Assembly: GCF_000013345.1 (NCBI RefSeq)
Contig: NC_007777.1
Location: 2,666,001-2,730,000 of the forward strand
Length of the DNA: 64,000 nt
Direction: 5' to 3'
From: Frankia casuarinae
GTDB taxonomy: Bacteria; Actinomycetota; Actinomycetes; Frankiales; Frankiaceae
Part shown: piece after piece, positions 32,413-40,147 of the stretch
Layout of the letters: every line of letters starts with the position of its first letter
Position numbering within the stretch: position 1 is the first letter of the stretch
The notes under the pieces: generated by a model
The model's input: only the letters and a program-made list of their open reading frames with translations
Told to the model about the DNA's origin: nothing
Databases searched by the model: none
Made by a program: the position numbers and the translations under genes

Positions 32413-32766
32413 CGGTTTTCTTGCCCGGACTGGATCCGCACCGCCGCGGCCACCGTGTCCCGATGAACGTCGAGCCCCGCGCAGCGCGGGAACACAATCT
32501 CCACCCCTACCTCCCTTCCCAACCAGGAAACACCCTCCAAGGTGCGTTACCCGGGGAAGCCTGAACACGGAAACTGAGGAACGCGCTCACGGCAGCAGGA
32601 ACAAGTGCCCCAGGCCTCCGCCGCCATACTCAAACACGGGCTCGTCCGCACCAGAGACAGCCGACGTCGACCGGGCAACGCCCCACCATCATCCCAGACA
32701 CGGCCCGGCACCCAGCAAACAGCCCACCGCAGCCCCATCAAATTCTCAGACAAAATCATCCTGTGG

Positions 32767-32850
32767 CTATCCGACGTTCCACAGCCGCACGGTGCGCTCG
32801 TTGCCGCCGCTGGCCAGCGGTGTGCCCGTCCGGGCGAAACGCCCCCGACA
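32767..32850 (-). pseudogene. WD40 repeat remnant, C-terminal blade
   Basis: The minus strand encodes TPLASGGNERTVRLWNVG and a TAG stop, the end of a WD40 blade (LASG-x-D/E-x-TVRLWN). The first half of the same blade, SGAFRPDGH, is one frame away, so the relic is frameshifted. No start remains. Confidence 0.65.
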
Positions 32851-32920
32851 ACACCCCGTCGGTGCGTACGAGTGGCGGGCGGCACCCTGGAGCGTCTTCC
32901 AGGCCAGGCGAGCAGCCCGG

Positions 32921-33365
32921 TCAACGGTTCGGGAACCGGGTCACCCAACGGCGCTGCCAGGGGGTCTCGACGGCCCGGTGGTGATGGTGTTCCCGGGTCC
33001 AGGCGACAGCGTCCGGTGGGTCCAGTCCGGCCAGAACGGCGAGGCAGGCAAGGACGGTGCCGGTGCGGCCGACGCCGCCCCCGCAGGCGACTTCGACCGC
33101 CGTGCCGGCCCGTGCCTGCTCGTGCAGCGCCCGGATGTGCCGGGCGGCCTGGTCCTGGTCACGGGGACAGGAGGAAGTCGGGCCAGTCGATCCACGTGCG
33201 CGGCCAGTCCAGCTCCCCGTCGTGGCGGCGGCGAAGACGGCTGGTTCCCAGGTAGAGGCCGAAGTCAGGCACCGGTCCCCTCGGTAGCGGGCGGCGCAGA
33301 CCGCGGCCGCGTACCCGGCAGCCGTCCGGAAGCCGCAGGGCCCGCACGAGCGGCGGGCCGCTCAC
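32921..33365 (-). pseudogene. Protein-tyrosine-phosphatase-like gene with frameshift
   Basis: The first part (GTG 33365, VSGPPLVRALRLPDG, then PVPDFGLYLGTSRLR and WIDWPDFLLSP) stops at TGA near 33165. One base out of frame the protein continues DQDQAARHIRALHEQARAG. It reaches the phosphatase loop EVACGGGVGRTGTVLACLAV (C-x5-R signature) and ends ETPWQRRWVTRFPNR. Together they match a small actinobacterial phosphatase of about 150 residues. The CCCC run at the break suggests an indel. It lies amid WD40 and IS debris. Confidence 0.7.
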
Positions 33366-33903
33366 CGGGCCACGCCTGCGACCTGCCCGGCTGATCGAGA
33401 ACTCCACATCTGGCCCTCCGTCTGTCCGTCGCATCCCGCCACCCCGCCACCCCGCCACCGTCAACCATCCTGACACAGAGCGGTTCGACCAGGACGAGGC
33501 ACGCAGCTGACCGGCACCGGCTGCAAAAGGCAAAGGCAAGGAGGTTGCCCGCTCCTTGCATCCGACCCTACCCGAGCTGGAATACCCGAATCGGCGGATC
33601 CGGATCACGAAACCGGGCAGACTGGTGCCTTCACCGCCAGCCGGTCGAAGAACACGGGCCGGTAGATAGCGGAACGCTGGAAGAGCCCCTACGCAAAAAT
33701 CTGACAGGCTCTCACTGCTACATCAGGCTGGAAATCCTCGCCAAATCCGACCCGGCCGGCGACGGACTCACACGACACGCACAAGATAGCCGTGATACCA
33801 CGACCACTCACCGCATAACCTGAACACGGAGGATCGCGCAGGGACGATCTTCTAACACCACACCAGCGGACGTGACCCGAACATCGATCGGGAGAGGAAT
33901 CCG
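33366..33903. other. Intergenic debris without a recognisable gene
   Basis: About 540 bases are less GC-rich than the surroundings. They include CCGCCACC three times in tandem (33436-33459). A short frame (CYIRLEILAKSDPAG) has no recognised family. Confidence 0.5.
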
Positions 33904-34347
33904 ATGACGCGCAAGCACCTCGTCAGCACAGCAGCGAGCGCTGCACTTGCCGCCGGGCTGGCCCTGACCGGCGCAGCACCGGCCCGGGCAACTACCGCCC
34001 ACGTCGCCCGCAGCGTGGCCACTCCCGACTCCCGCGCCTCCTACCGGCTGTGGACCCAGCGCGGATACGGGTACGCCGACGTTACCAAGACCTGGTCTGC
34101 CCAAAAGGGCTACCCGGGCTTCTACCATGGCACCGTCTCAGGCTGGGTCTACCATTACCACGCTCCCGCCAACCGCAAGGTCGCGGTGCAGGTGAGCGCC
34201 GACGGCCGTGTTTTTCCCCCGGAGGGCGCGACATCGAGCTACCGGTACTTCTCCGTCAAGTACGCCTACACCAAGCGGGTTCTGGTCCGCGCCTGCCTGT
34301 ACCGCTCCGGCGCCAAGGGCGTGTCCTTCTGCGGCCCCTGGAAGTGA
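33904..34347 (+). CDS. Small secreted protein
   Basis: This 147-residue protein has a Sec signal peptide: positive MTRKHLV, a hydrophobic alanine/leucine core and the cleavage site PARA-TT near residue 29. The mature part, about 118 residues, is rich in tyrosine, tryptophan and glycine (RGYGYADVTKTW, GFYHGTVSGWVYHYH). It has two cysteines near the end (RACLYRSG, SFCGPWK) that could form a disulfide. The look is of a small beta-sandwich. The ribosome site is GGGAGAGG. No family recognised. Confidence 0.75.
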   Translation: MTRKHLVSTAASAALAAGLALTGAAPARATTAHVARSVATPDSRASYRLWTQRGYGYADVTKTWSAQKGYPGFYHGTVSGWVYHYHAPANRKVAVQVSADGRVFPPEGATSSYRYFSVKYAYTKRVLVRACLYRSGAKGVSFCGPWK

Positions 34348-34552
34348 CCAGCGGGCATTCCCCGTTGGCCGCCGTCAACTCCGCGCTCCGCGCGTCCTGC
34401 GACGCGCTGCCCGCGGCCAGGTGCGCGATCCACACCGGCCAGGTGAACCCGGGACAGGACGCCCGGGCGTGGAGTGGGTAGGCCTGTTGAGGTGGACGGG
34501 CGGGCCTCGCGTCCTCCTGCCCGACGATTAGCGTTAGCGTCGTTGTGCCTGC

Positions 34553-35782
34553 TCAGGGGCGGATGCGCCGGCTGGCCGCGAGGAGCGCCAGCGCCGCGAC
34601 CTGCACGGCGGCGGTGACGGCGATGAGGGCGGGGATGGACAGGTCGTAGAGCGCGCCGGCCAACGCGCCGCCGCCGGCGGTGGTCGCGCCGACCACGCCG
34701 GCGAAGACGCCGTAGGCGCTGGCCCGGCGGGCGGGCGGGACGAGGTCGGCGACGGTGGCCCGCAGGGTGGATTCCTGCACGCCGATGGCCGCTCCCCACA
34801 CCAGCGTCCCGGCGACGGCCAGCGCGGGGGTGTTGGTGAACGCCAGCGCCGGGACGGCGGCGGCCAGCGGCGGCAGCACGGCGAGCACACCGGGGCCGTG
34901 GCGGTCGTAGGCCCAGCCGGTCGCGAGCGCGGCGAGGGCGTCGACGCCCATGGCCGCGGCGTACACGACAGGCACCGCGGCCACCGGCAGCAGGCCACGG
35001 GTGACCGCGTGGAAGGACAACACGCCGAACGTCGCCAGCCCGGTGGTGGTCGCGGCCGTGAACCCGGCATACGTCCAGAAGGCCCGGGGTAGTCGGGCCC
35101 GGGGCGCGGCGGCCGGGCCGGTACGGGGGACGGGCACGGCCGGCGGCTCGTCCGGCTCGTAGCCGGCCGGGTCGGGCACGCGGGCCCGCAGCCAGAGCAG
35201 AACAGCAAGGACACCCAGGCCGGGCAGGGCCAGGACGCCGAGCGCCGGGCCGTAGCCGGCGCCGGAGGCGAGCACCGCGGCGACGAGCAGCGGCCCGGCC
35301 AGCGCGCCGAGCTGGTCCATCGCCTCGTGCACGGCGAACCCGCGGCCCCGGCCGGTGGCGGCGGTCGCGTGGGAGAGCAGCGCATCCTTGGCCGGGCTGC
35401 GAACCGCCTTCCCGACCCGTTCGGCGATCACCAACAGGCCGGCCGCCCACAGCACGCCGGTCACGCCGAGCAGGGGCACGGCGGCGACGGTCAGCGTGTA
35501 ACCGGCGATCGTCCACGCCCAGAACCGGCCGGTGCGCTCCGCCAGCGGCCCGCAGACCAGCCGGGGCAGCAGCGCCGCGGCCTCGCCCACCCCGGTGACG
35601 ACACCGACCACGACCGCCGACGCGCCGAGGGAGGCCAACAGCGGCCCGGTGACCGACCGGGCGCCTTCGTAGACGACGTCCGCCAGCATGCTGACCACGC
35701 CGAAGACCAGGACAAACCGCCACGGCCGTAGCCTGACCGCGGCGGCGGGCGCTGTGCTCGTGCCGTGCGCCGGTCGGATCAT
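34553..35782 (-). CDS. MFS transporter of the fluoride-channel operon
   Basis: This 409-residue, about 12-helix major facilitator has motif A-like GPLAERTGRFWAW after helix 2 and RVGKAVRSPAKDALLSH in the central region, and a second-half repeat with GWAYDRHGPG. The ATG overlaps the crcB stop by four bases (ATGA), making it the last of four overlapping genes. Position suggests export of fluoride or of another stress ion or metabolite. The family alone does not tell the substrate. Confidence 0.82.
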   Translation of the reverse strand: MIRPAHGTSTAPAAAVRLRPWRFVLVFGVVSMLADVVYEGARSVTGPLLASLGASAVVVGVVTGVGEAAALLPRLVCGPLAERTGRFWAWTIAGYTLTVAAVPLLGVTGVLWAAGLLVIAERVGKAVRSPAKDALLSHATAATGRGRGFAVHEAMDQLGALAGPLLVAAVLASGAGYGPALGVLALPGLGVLAVLLWLRARVPDPAGYEPDEPPAVPVPRTGPAAAPRARLPRAFWTYAGFTAATTTGLATFGVLSFHAVTRGLLPVAAVPVVYAAAMGVDALAALATGWAYDRHGPGVLAVLPPLAAAVPALAFTNTPALAVAGTLVWGAAIGVQESTLRATVADLVPPARRASAYGVFAGVVGATTAGGGALAGALYDLSIPALIAVTAAVQVAALALLAASRRIRP

Positions 35783-36168
35783 CCCCACACCGCCCGCGCC
35801 AGGGCCGCGCCGAGAGCGGCGGCGCCGAACGCGGCGAGCACACTGCCGGCGACGTTGGCCGCGGCCAGCAGCCGGGCGCCGTCCTCGGCCAGCCGCAGCG
35901 TTTCGTAGGAGAACGTCGAGTAGGTGCTCAACGCCCCGCACAGCCCGGTCCCCACCAGCGACACCACCTGCTCCGACGCCACCCACGCCGGCGGCGCGCC
36001 CGCGCCCGCGGCGCCGGCGACCAGGCCGAGGAGCAGACTGGCCGTGACGTTGACGGTGAACGTACCCCAGGGAAAGACCGTGTCGTGTCGGGTCTGCACC
36101 GCCCGGTCGGTCAGATAGCGCAGCGGCGCACCGGCCGCGGCCCCGGCGATCACCAGCAGCCAGTTCAC
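35779..36168 (-). CDS. crcB: Fluoride channel subunit CrcB/Fluc
   Basis: This 129-residue four-helix protein has the Fluc signatures [11 protein letters not shown] (arginine of the first helix), [16 protein letters not shown] (pore asparagine), and [16 protein letters not shown], the G-x-x-G-x-x-(S/T)TFSTF motif of the phenylalanine box. Fluc channels are dual-topology dimers that let fluoride leave the cell. A second crcB gene lies in the same operon, so a heterodimer is likely. It overlaps DUF190 upstream and the MFS gene downstream. Confidence 0.93.
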   Translation of the reverse strand: MNWLLVIAGAAAGAPLRYLTDRAVQTRHDTVFPWGTFTVNVTASLLLGLVAGAAGAGAPPAWVASEQVVSLVGTGLCGALSTYSTFSYETLRLAEDGARLLAAANVAGSVLAAFGAAALGAALARAVWG

Positions 36169-36509
36169 CGACTCGCCTCCCGGCCGACGTAGCGGATCAC
36201 TTCGACCTCGTCGAGGATGACCAGCCCCTCGGTGACGAGTTCATCGAGTTGCGGGAGGAAGGCCCGTACCCGTTGCTCGTCATCGACGATGACCACCGCC
36301 ACCGGCAGGTCCTCGCTCAGCGACAGCAGCCGGGCGGTGTGCACGATCGAGGATGCGCCGAACCCCTCCACGCCCCGGAACACGCTCGCCCCGGCCAGCC
36401 CGGCGCGGTGCGCCCGGTGCACGATCTCGCTGGCCAGCGGCCGGTGATGCCACACGTCGCTCTCCCCGACGAACACCGTCAGCCGCAACGCCCGGCCGCT
36501 CAACCTCAT
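36165..36509 (-). CDS. DUF190 protein of the fluoride operon
   Basis: This 114-residue PII-like-fold protein has [18 protein letters not shown] at the N-terminus, [17 protein letters not shown]-type [18 protein letters not shown] in the middle, and [19 protein letters not shown] towards the C-terminus, the full DUF190 pattern. DUF190 genes travel with crcB and may sense or tune the channel, but this is not established. Its ends overlap both crcB genes. Confidence 0.9.
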   Translation of the reverse strand: MRLSGRALRLTVFVGESDVWHHRPLASEIVHRAHRAGLAGASVFRGVEGFGASSIVHTARLLSLSEDLPVAVVIVDDEQRVRAFLPQLDELVTEGLVILDEVEVIRYVGREASR

Positions 36510-37030
36510 CACGCCCGCCTTCCCGCGACCCGTCGCGTCCTCGCCACGAACCATCGCATCGCAGCCGCCGCCGCCCACACCGCGCCCAGCGCGGCGAGGA
36601 CGCTCAGCACCAGGTACGCCAGTGCCAGCCCGGTCCGCCCGCCGTCCACCAGCCGCTGCGCGTCGAGCGCATACGTGGAGAAGGTGGTGAACCCGCCCAG
36701 CACCCCGGTGCCCAGGAACGGGCGGACCAGCGGATGCACCGTCCGCACGTCGGTGATCAGCACCATCAGCACACCGATCGCCGCGCAACCGGCCGTGTTC
36801 ACCGCCCAGGTGGTCCACGGGAACGTGCCCGGCATCGTCGGCCACACCAGCGACGCCCCGTACCGGGCACATGCCCCCACCGCCCCACCGGCCGATATCA
36901 CCGCCAGCAGCAGGACCGCGACCGGCGCGTGACGAAGCTGCCGGCGCCGCACCGGGACAGGCCCATCACCATCAGGGTCGGTGCCATCAGGGTCGGTCGG
37001 TGCACCGACCGTCTGCTCGGTGTCGTCCAC
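36509..37030 (-). CDS. crcB: Fluoride channel subunit CrcB/Fluc, second copy
   Basis: A 173-residue Fluc protein with a 35-residue acidic N-terminal extension ([14 protein letters not shown]) that the first copy lacks. Core motifs are [29 protein letters not shown], and [17 protein letters not shown]. It begins with GTG behind a GGTAGGGGGC ribosome site and is the first gene of the four-gene unit. The extension could act in regulation or interaction. I saw no fluoride riboswitch in the upstream 250 bases. Confidence 0.92.
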
Positions 37031-37037
37031 GCCCGCC

Positions 37038-37089
37038 CCCTACCTGCGCGACACCCGGGCCAGCCAGGCATGACTTGTCACAGGTAGGG
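37038..37089. promoter_or_regulatory. Inverted repeat upstream of the fluoride operon
   Basis: CCCTACCTG (37038-37046) and CAGGTAGGG (37081-37089) are exact complements 34 bases apart, immediately before the second crcB. They may be an operator pair or the arms of an mRNA leader stem. Confidence 0.5.
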
Positions 37090-37296
37090 ACCGTTGGCGG
37101 CGCGCTGCCGCGGTTCGGGTCCGGCGGGCCCCACCGCCGCGCGGTGACCGAAAGCCGCCGCCGTCACACCATACCGGCTTCACTGCCACCGGTTCACCGC
37201 CACCGGTTCACCGCTACCGCCGGACGTCGTCAGCCCCCACCAGGATGCCGGCAGCCGCCAGGCCGGGCGGGTGCCGGCCTGCCCGGCCTGGCGTGC

Positions 37297-37704
37297 TCAG
37301 GCGGCAGACAGGAGTTCCCCGATGAGTTTTTCGACGCGGGCGCGGATGTCGTCGCGGATGGGTCGGACGGCGTCGAGATCCTGGCCGGCGGGGTCGTCGA
37401 GTGCCCAGTCCTCGTAGCGGATGCCGGGGAAGACGGGGCAGGTGTCGCCGCAGCCCATGGTGATGACGACGTCAGAGGCCTCGACGGCGTCAACGGTGAG
37501 GATTTTCGGGGTTTCGGCGGTGATGTCGATGCCGACCTCGGCCATCGCGGCGGCGGCGACGGGGTTGATCCGGTCGGCGGGTATGGAGCCGGCAGAGCGG
37601 ACCTCGATCTTCCCGGCGGCGAGACGGGTCAGCCAGCCGGCGGCCATCTGGGAACGGCCGGCGTTGTGGACGCAGACGAACAGCACCGAGGGCTTCGCAG
37701 ACAC
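37297..37704 (-). CDS. arsC: Arsenate reductase / arsenate-mycothiol transferase-type phosphatase
   Basis: A 135-residue low-molecular-weight phosphatase fold. The P-loop VLFVCVHNAGRSQMAAGW (C-x5-R) is at the N-terminus, TMGCGDTCPVFPG carries two further cysteines, and DWALDDPAG holds the catalytic aspartates. In actinobacteria these enzymes reduce arsenate via mycothiol or thioredoxin. GTG 37704 is chosen for GGAAAGGA upstream. The frame is open to ATG 37743, which overlaps the aquaporin stop. It is third in the arsI-aquaporin-arsC set. Confidence 0.85.
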   Translation of the reverse strand: MSAKPSVLFVCVHNAGRSQMAAGWLTRLAAGKIEVRSAGSIPADRINPVAAAAMAEVGIDITAETPKILTVDAVEASDVVITMGCGDTCPVFPGIRYEDWALDDPAGQDLDAVRPIRDDIRARVEKLIGELLSAA

Positions 37705-37739
37705 GACGGTGTCCTTTCCGGTCGGGTTGCCCAGGTCGA

Positions 37740-38525
37740 TCACGAGACACCTCCAGGAAGACGTGAAGGGGCGGCGCCGTTGGGTGCCACGGCGCTGTCC
37801 GGGTGGGTGAGCAGCACCCCGGCGGCCTGCGCCGGGCCGGCGGGAGTCGGCGGGTAGAGCAGCCGCACCAGCCCGTAGCCGACCGCGCCGCCCACCGCCT
37901 GGGCGGCGATGAACGCGGGCACCGAGGCGGGGGCGATCCCGGCGAAGGTGTCGGAGAACATCCGCCCGATGCTGATCGCCGGATTCGCGAAGCTGGTGGA
38001 ACTGGTGAACCAGTAGGCCGCGCCGATGTAGGCGCCGACCGCGGCCGGTGCCCGCTCACCCCGCCCGGACCGCACCAGCGCGAAGATCAGCAGGATGAGG
38101 CCGGCGGTCGCGACGACCTCGGCGAGCAGATGCGCCCCGGACGCCCGGTGATGCGTGGAGATCGACACCGCCGACCGGTCGAATATCAGGTTCGCCAGCA
38201 CCGCCCCGGCGACGCAGCCGAGGATCTGGGCGGGCAGGTAGGCGACGGCGTCCCGCCACGACAGCCCCCCAAACGCGGCGTCAACCACCGTGACCACCGG
38301 GTTGACATGCGCCCCGGACACCGGCCCAACCATCAGAATGATCGCGTAGAGGCCGGCGGCGGTCGCCGCGGCGTTCTCGACCAGCTGCAGGCCTGTCTGG
38401 TCCGGGCTGAGCTGCGCCGCGGCGATCCCCGACCCGACAACCAACGCGGCGAGCAGCATGGCGCCCAGCGCTTCGGCGGCCAACCGCCGCACCAGCGGCG
38501 GCCGGCCCTCCCCGTTGTCTGTCAC
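37740..38525 (-). CDS. MIP-family channel (arsenite aquaglyceroporin-like)
   Basis: A 261-residue, six-helix aquaporin. The first pore loop is GAHVNPVVTVV (NPV instead of NPA) and the second is SFANPAISIGRMF (NPA followed by arginine of the selectivity filter). It sits between ArsI- and ArsC-type genes, as in operons where such a channel lets As(III) out after ArsC reduction. It begins with GTG, and its stop overlaps a possible early arsC start. The proline-rich C-terminal tail is probably cytosolic. Confidence 0.88.
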   Translation of the reverse strand: MTDNGEGRPPLVRRLAAEALGAMLLAALVVGSGIAAAQLSPDQTGLQLVENAAATAAGLYAIILMVGPVSGAHVNPVVTVVDAAFGGLSWRDAVAYLPAQILGCVAGAVLANLIFDRSAVSISTHHRASGAHLLAEVVATAGLILLIFALVRSGRGERAPAAVGAYIGAAYWFTSSTSFANPAISIGRMFSDTFAGIAPASVPAFIAAQAVGGAVGYGLVRLLYPPTPAGPAQAAGVLLTHPDSAVAPNGAAPSRLPGGVS

Positions 38526-38534
38526 CGTTCGCTC

Positions 38535-39056
38535 TCAGTGACCGGTGCCGGCGGTGGCCGGCTCGATCGTCACCGCCGGCACCGTGGCAGCGCACACCGG
38601 CCCACAGCCACACGCCGACCCGGGAGCACCCCCGGCCCCCGGTTCCACGGTGCGCAGCTGCGGGCCCGCGCCCTCGGCGATATCGGCGAGCACCGTGTAG
38701 ATCTCCCACGGCGCACCGTCCGGATCATCCACCCACACCTTGTCCTGCAGCGCGTAGCAGCAGGCGGTGTTCTCCTCCACCGCCGTCACCAGCCCCGCCT
38801 CCCGCAGCCGGCTGGCGGCGGCCGAGACCTCCTGCGAGGTCTCGATCTCCACCCCGAGATGGTTCAACGCCCCCGCCACCCCCGCGCCGCGGGCGTCCGG
38901 GTTCTCGATCAGCACCAGCTTCAACGGCGGCACGTCGACGGCGAAGTTCGCATATCCCGCCCGCCGCTTCGCCGGCCCGACCCCGAACAGCGTCGTGTAG
39001 AACTCCACCGCCGCGTCCACGTCCGAGACGTTCAACGCCAACTGCACCCTGGCCAT
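38535..39056 (-). CDS. arsI: ArsI/CadI-type glyoxalase-fold dioxygenase
   Basis: This 173-residue VOC-fold protein starts MARVQLALNVSDVDAAVEFY. It has metal ligands in NHLGVEIE (histidine) and PWEIYTVLAD (glutamate), and the cysteine pair of the organoarsenical site in EENTACCYALQDKVWV. ArsI cleaves the carbon-arsenic bond of methylarsenite; CadI homologues are cadmium-induced. The C-terminal tail has another Cys cluster (SACGCGPVCAA) that could bind metal. AAGGGG precedes the ATG. It heads the arsenic operon. Confidence 0.88.
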   Translation of the reverse strand: MARVQLALNVSDVDAAVEFYTTLFGVGPAKRRAGYANFAVDVPPLKLVLIENPDARGAGVAGALNHLGVEIETSQEVSAAASRLREAGLVTAVEENTACCYALQDKVWVDDPDGAPWEIYTVLADIAEGAGPQLRTVEPGAGGAPGSACGCGPVCAATVPAVTIEPATAGTGH

Positions 39057-39083
39057 CCAGCCCACCCCTTACATCGACACCCA

Positions 39084-39122
39084 TCTATGTTCTTGCGGGC
39101 CGAGGATGACCGCAAACATAGA
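39084..39122. promoter_or_regulatory. Nested inverted repeat upstream of arsI
   Basis: TCTATGTT (39084-39091) mirrors AACATAGA (39115-39122), with inner arms GCGG and CCGC. It lies 30-65 bases before arsI and fits an ArsR/SmtB-type operator, although no such regulator gene is in the window. Confidence 0.6.
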
Positions 39123-39414
39123 CGTCTGTCAATGGCTGGGGCATGTCGGCGGCACGGCGACCGCCTCCCCACCGGCGGGCCTCCCGGTCGTCGACCCGGT
39201 CATCACCCCCGCGGCGGCCGGCCCGCCCGGTCTCGCCGGGACGATCTTCGCGTGCCGCGCTCCACTCGCCCGCGCACCGGCGAAGTCGTCGCCTTTCCGG
39301 ATAATCCTCACGGTGAGCCTGAATCGCAAAGGCCCTGAATCACGAAGACGCTGAATCACGAAGACGCTGAATCGCGCAGACGCTGAATCGCGCAGACCGA
39401 GAGAAGACCGAGAC
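39123..39414. other. Intergenic, with short GAATC-type repeats
   Basis: No gene was seen. Near 39300-39400 the pattern CTGAATC(G/A)C(A/G)(A/C)AG(A/G)CG recurs about five times (for example CTGAATCACGAAGACG), a degenerate tandem repeat. Confidence 0.5.
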
Positions 39415-40147
39415 TCAAGAGCCCGCCGCTGTCGGGACGTCAGGGCAGATCGTACCGCGCTTCGGGAGTATCAGGTCGACCAGGTAACGCTCGACAGCCT
39501 GGCGGACGCAGCCACTGTCCTGGAAGTAGGCGGTGTGCGTGTAGGAGCGCCATGTCAACAGCACGCTGTTGGCGAGTTGACGGGCGAGGGACACAGCCCC
39601 GGAGTAGGGCGTTGCCGGGTCGCCGGTGCTGCCGACGAGGAGAATCGGCGCAGCGCCGGTGGCGTGGAACGGTCCGGTGTAGCGGGAGGCAGCCTTAACC
39701 GGCCAGACCACACAGGCAAGGGCACCGAGACCAGAAAGCAAGCCGAAATGGGGACTCTCGCGGTTGAGTTCGTCAGCAAGTCGCTGGTAGGCGCCCACGG
39801 TCGGGAAGACCTTGTCGGCGCAGGTGATGGCCGTATGCGCGGCGATGGCCGTATGCGCGACATCGGCGCTGGTGGAGGTGCTGTACGGCAAGGGGAGGAT
39901 GGCCCCGATCGGGTCCTGCGCTGCGAAGGAGAGCAGCTTGGAACCGTCGTTGTTGTCGTCGGCCAGTGCCAATGCTTCCGCGAGCCGCGGCCACATGGCA
40001 TGGGAGTACAGCGCGGACCGGACCCCGATCATGGCGGTCACCCAGTTGAGCGTGCGGGCGGCGCCGGTGTCCTTACCGCCGGCCGGGATCGGCTTCTCGA
40101 TGAGCCGTTCGACCAGGCGGTCGAAGGCGCCGGCCGGGTCGCCGTGG

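Larger units (their letters stand above)
30168..32504 (-). pseudogene. IS110-family transposase split by a group II intron and truncated
   Basis: The gene starts at GTG 32504 (VEIVFPRCAGLDVHRDTVAA, the DEDD N-terminus) behind GGGAGG and runs to 32413. It resumes at 30745 with RFIPAHPKVEVRTFTTTGG, VVGMESTGVYWKPVF, PGRKTDVADAAWLADLVAHG and LGVSGRAILEKMIAGERNPE, to about 30168. Joining the two parts gives GQEN-RFIPAHPK in one frame with no loss. The gap is the antisense intron. The C-terminal serine domain is gone, cut by the IS5-type element. DEDD transposases of this family act through a RuvC-like fold. Confidence 0.85.

Noticed and set aside
33904-34347. Lipoprotein
   Set aside because: The signal ends in an A-x-A site without a lipobox cysteine, so ordinary secretion is more likely.
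36872-37300. Fluoride riboswitch upstream of the crcB operon
   Set aside because: I looked for the conserved crcB-motif core and did not see it; only an inverted repeat is present.
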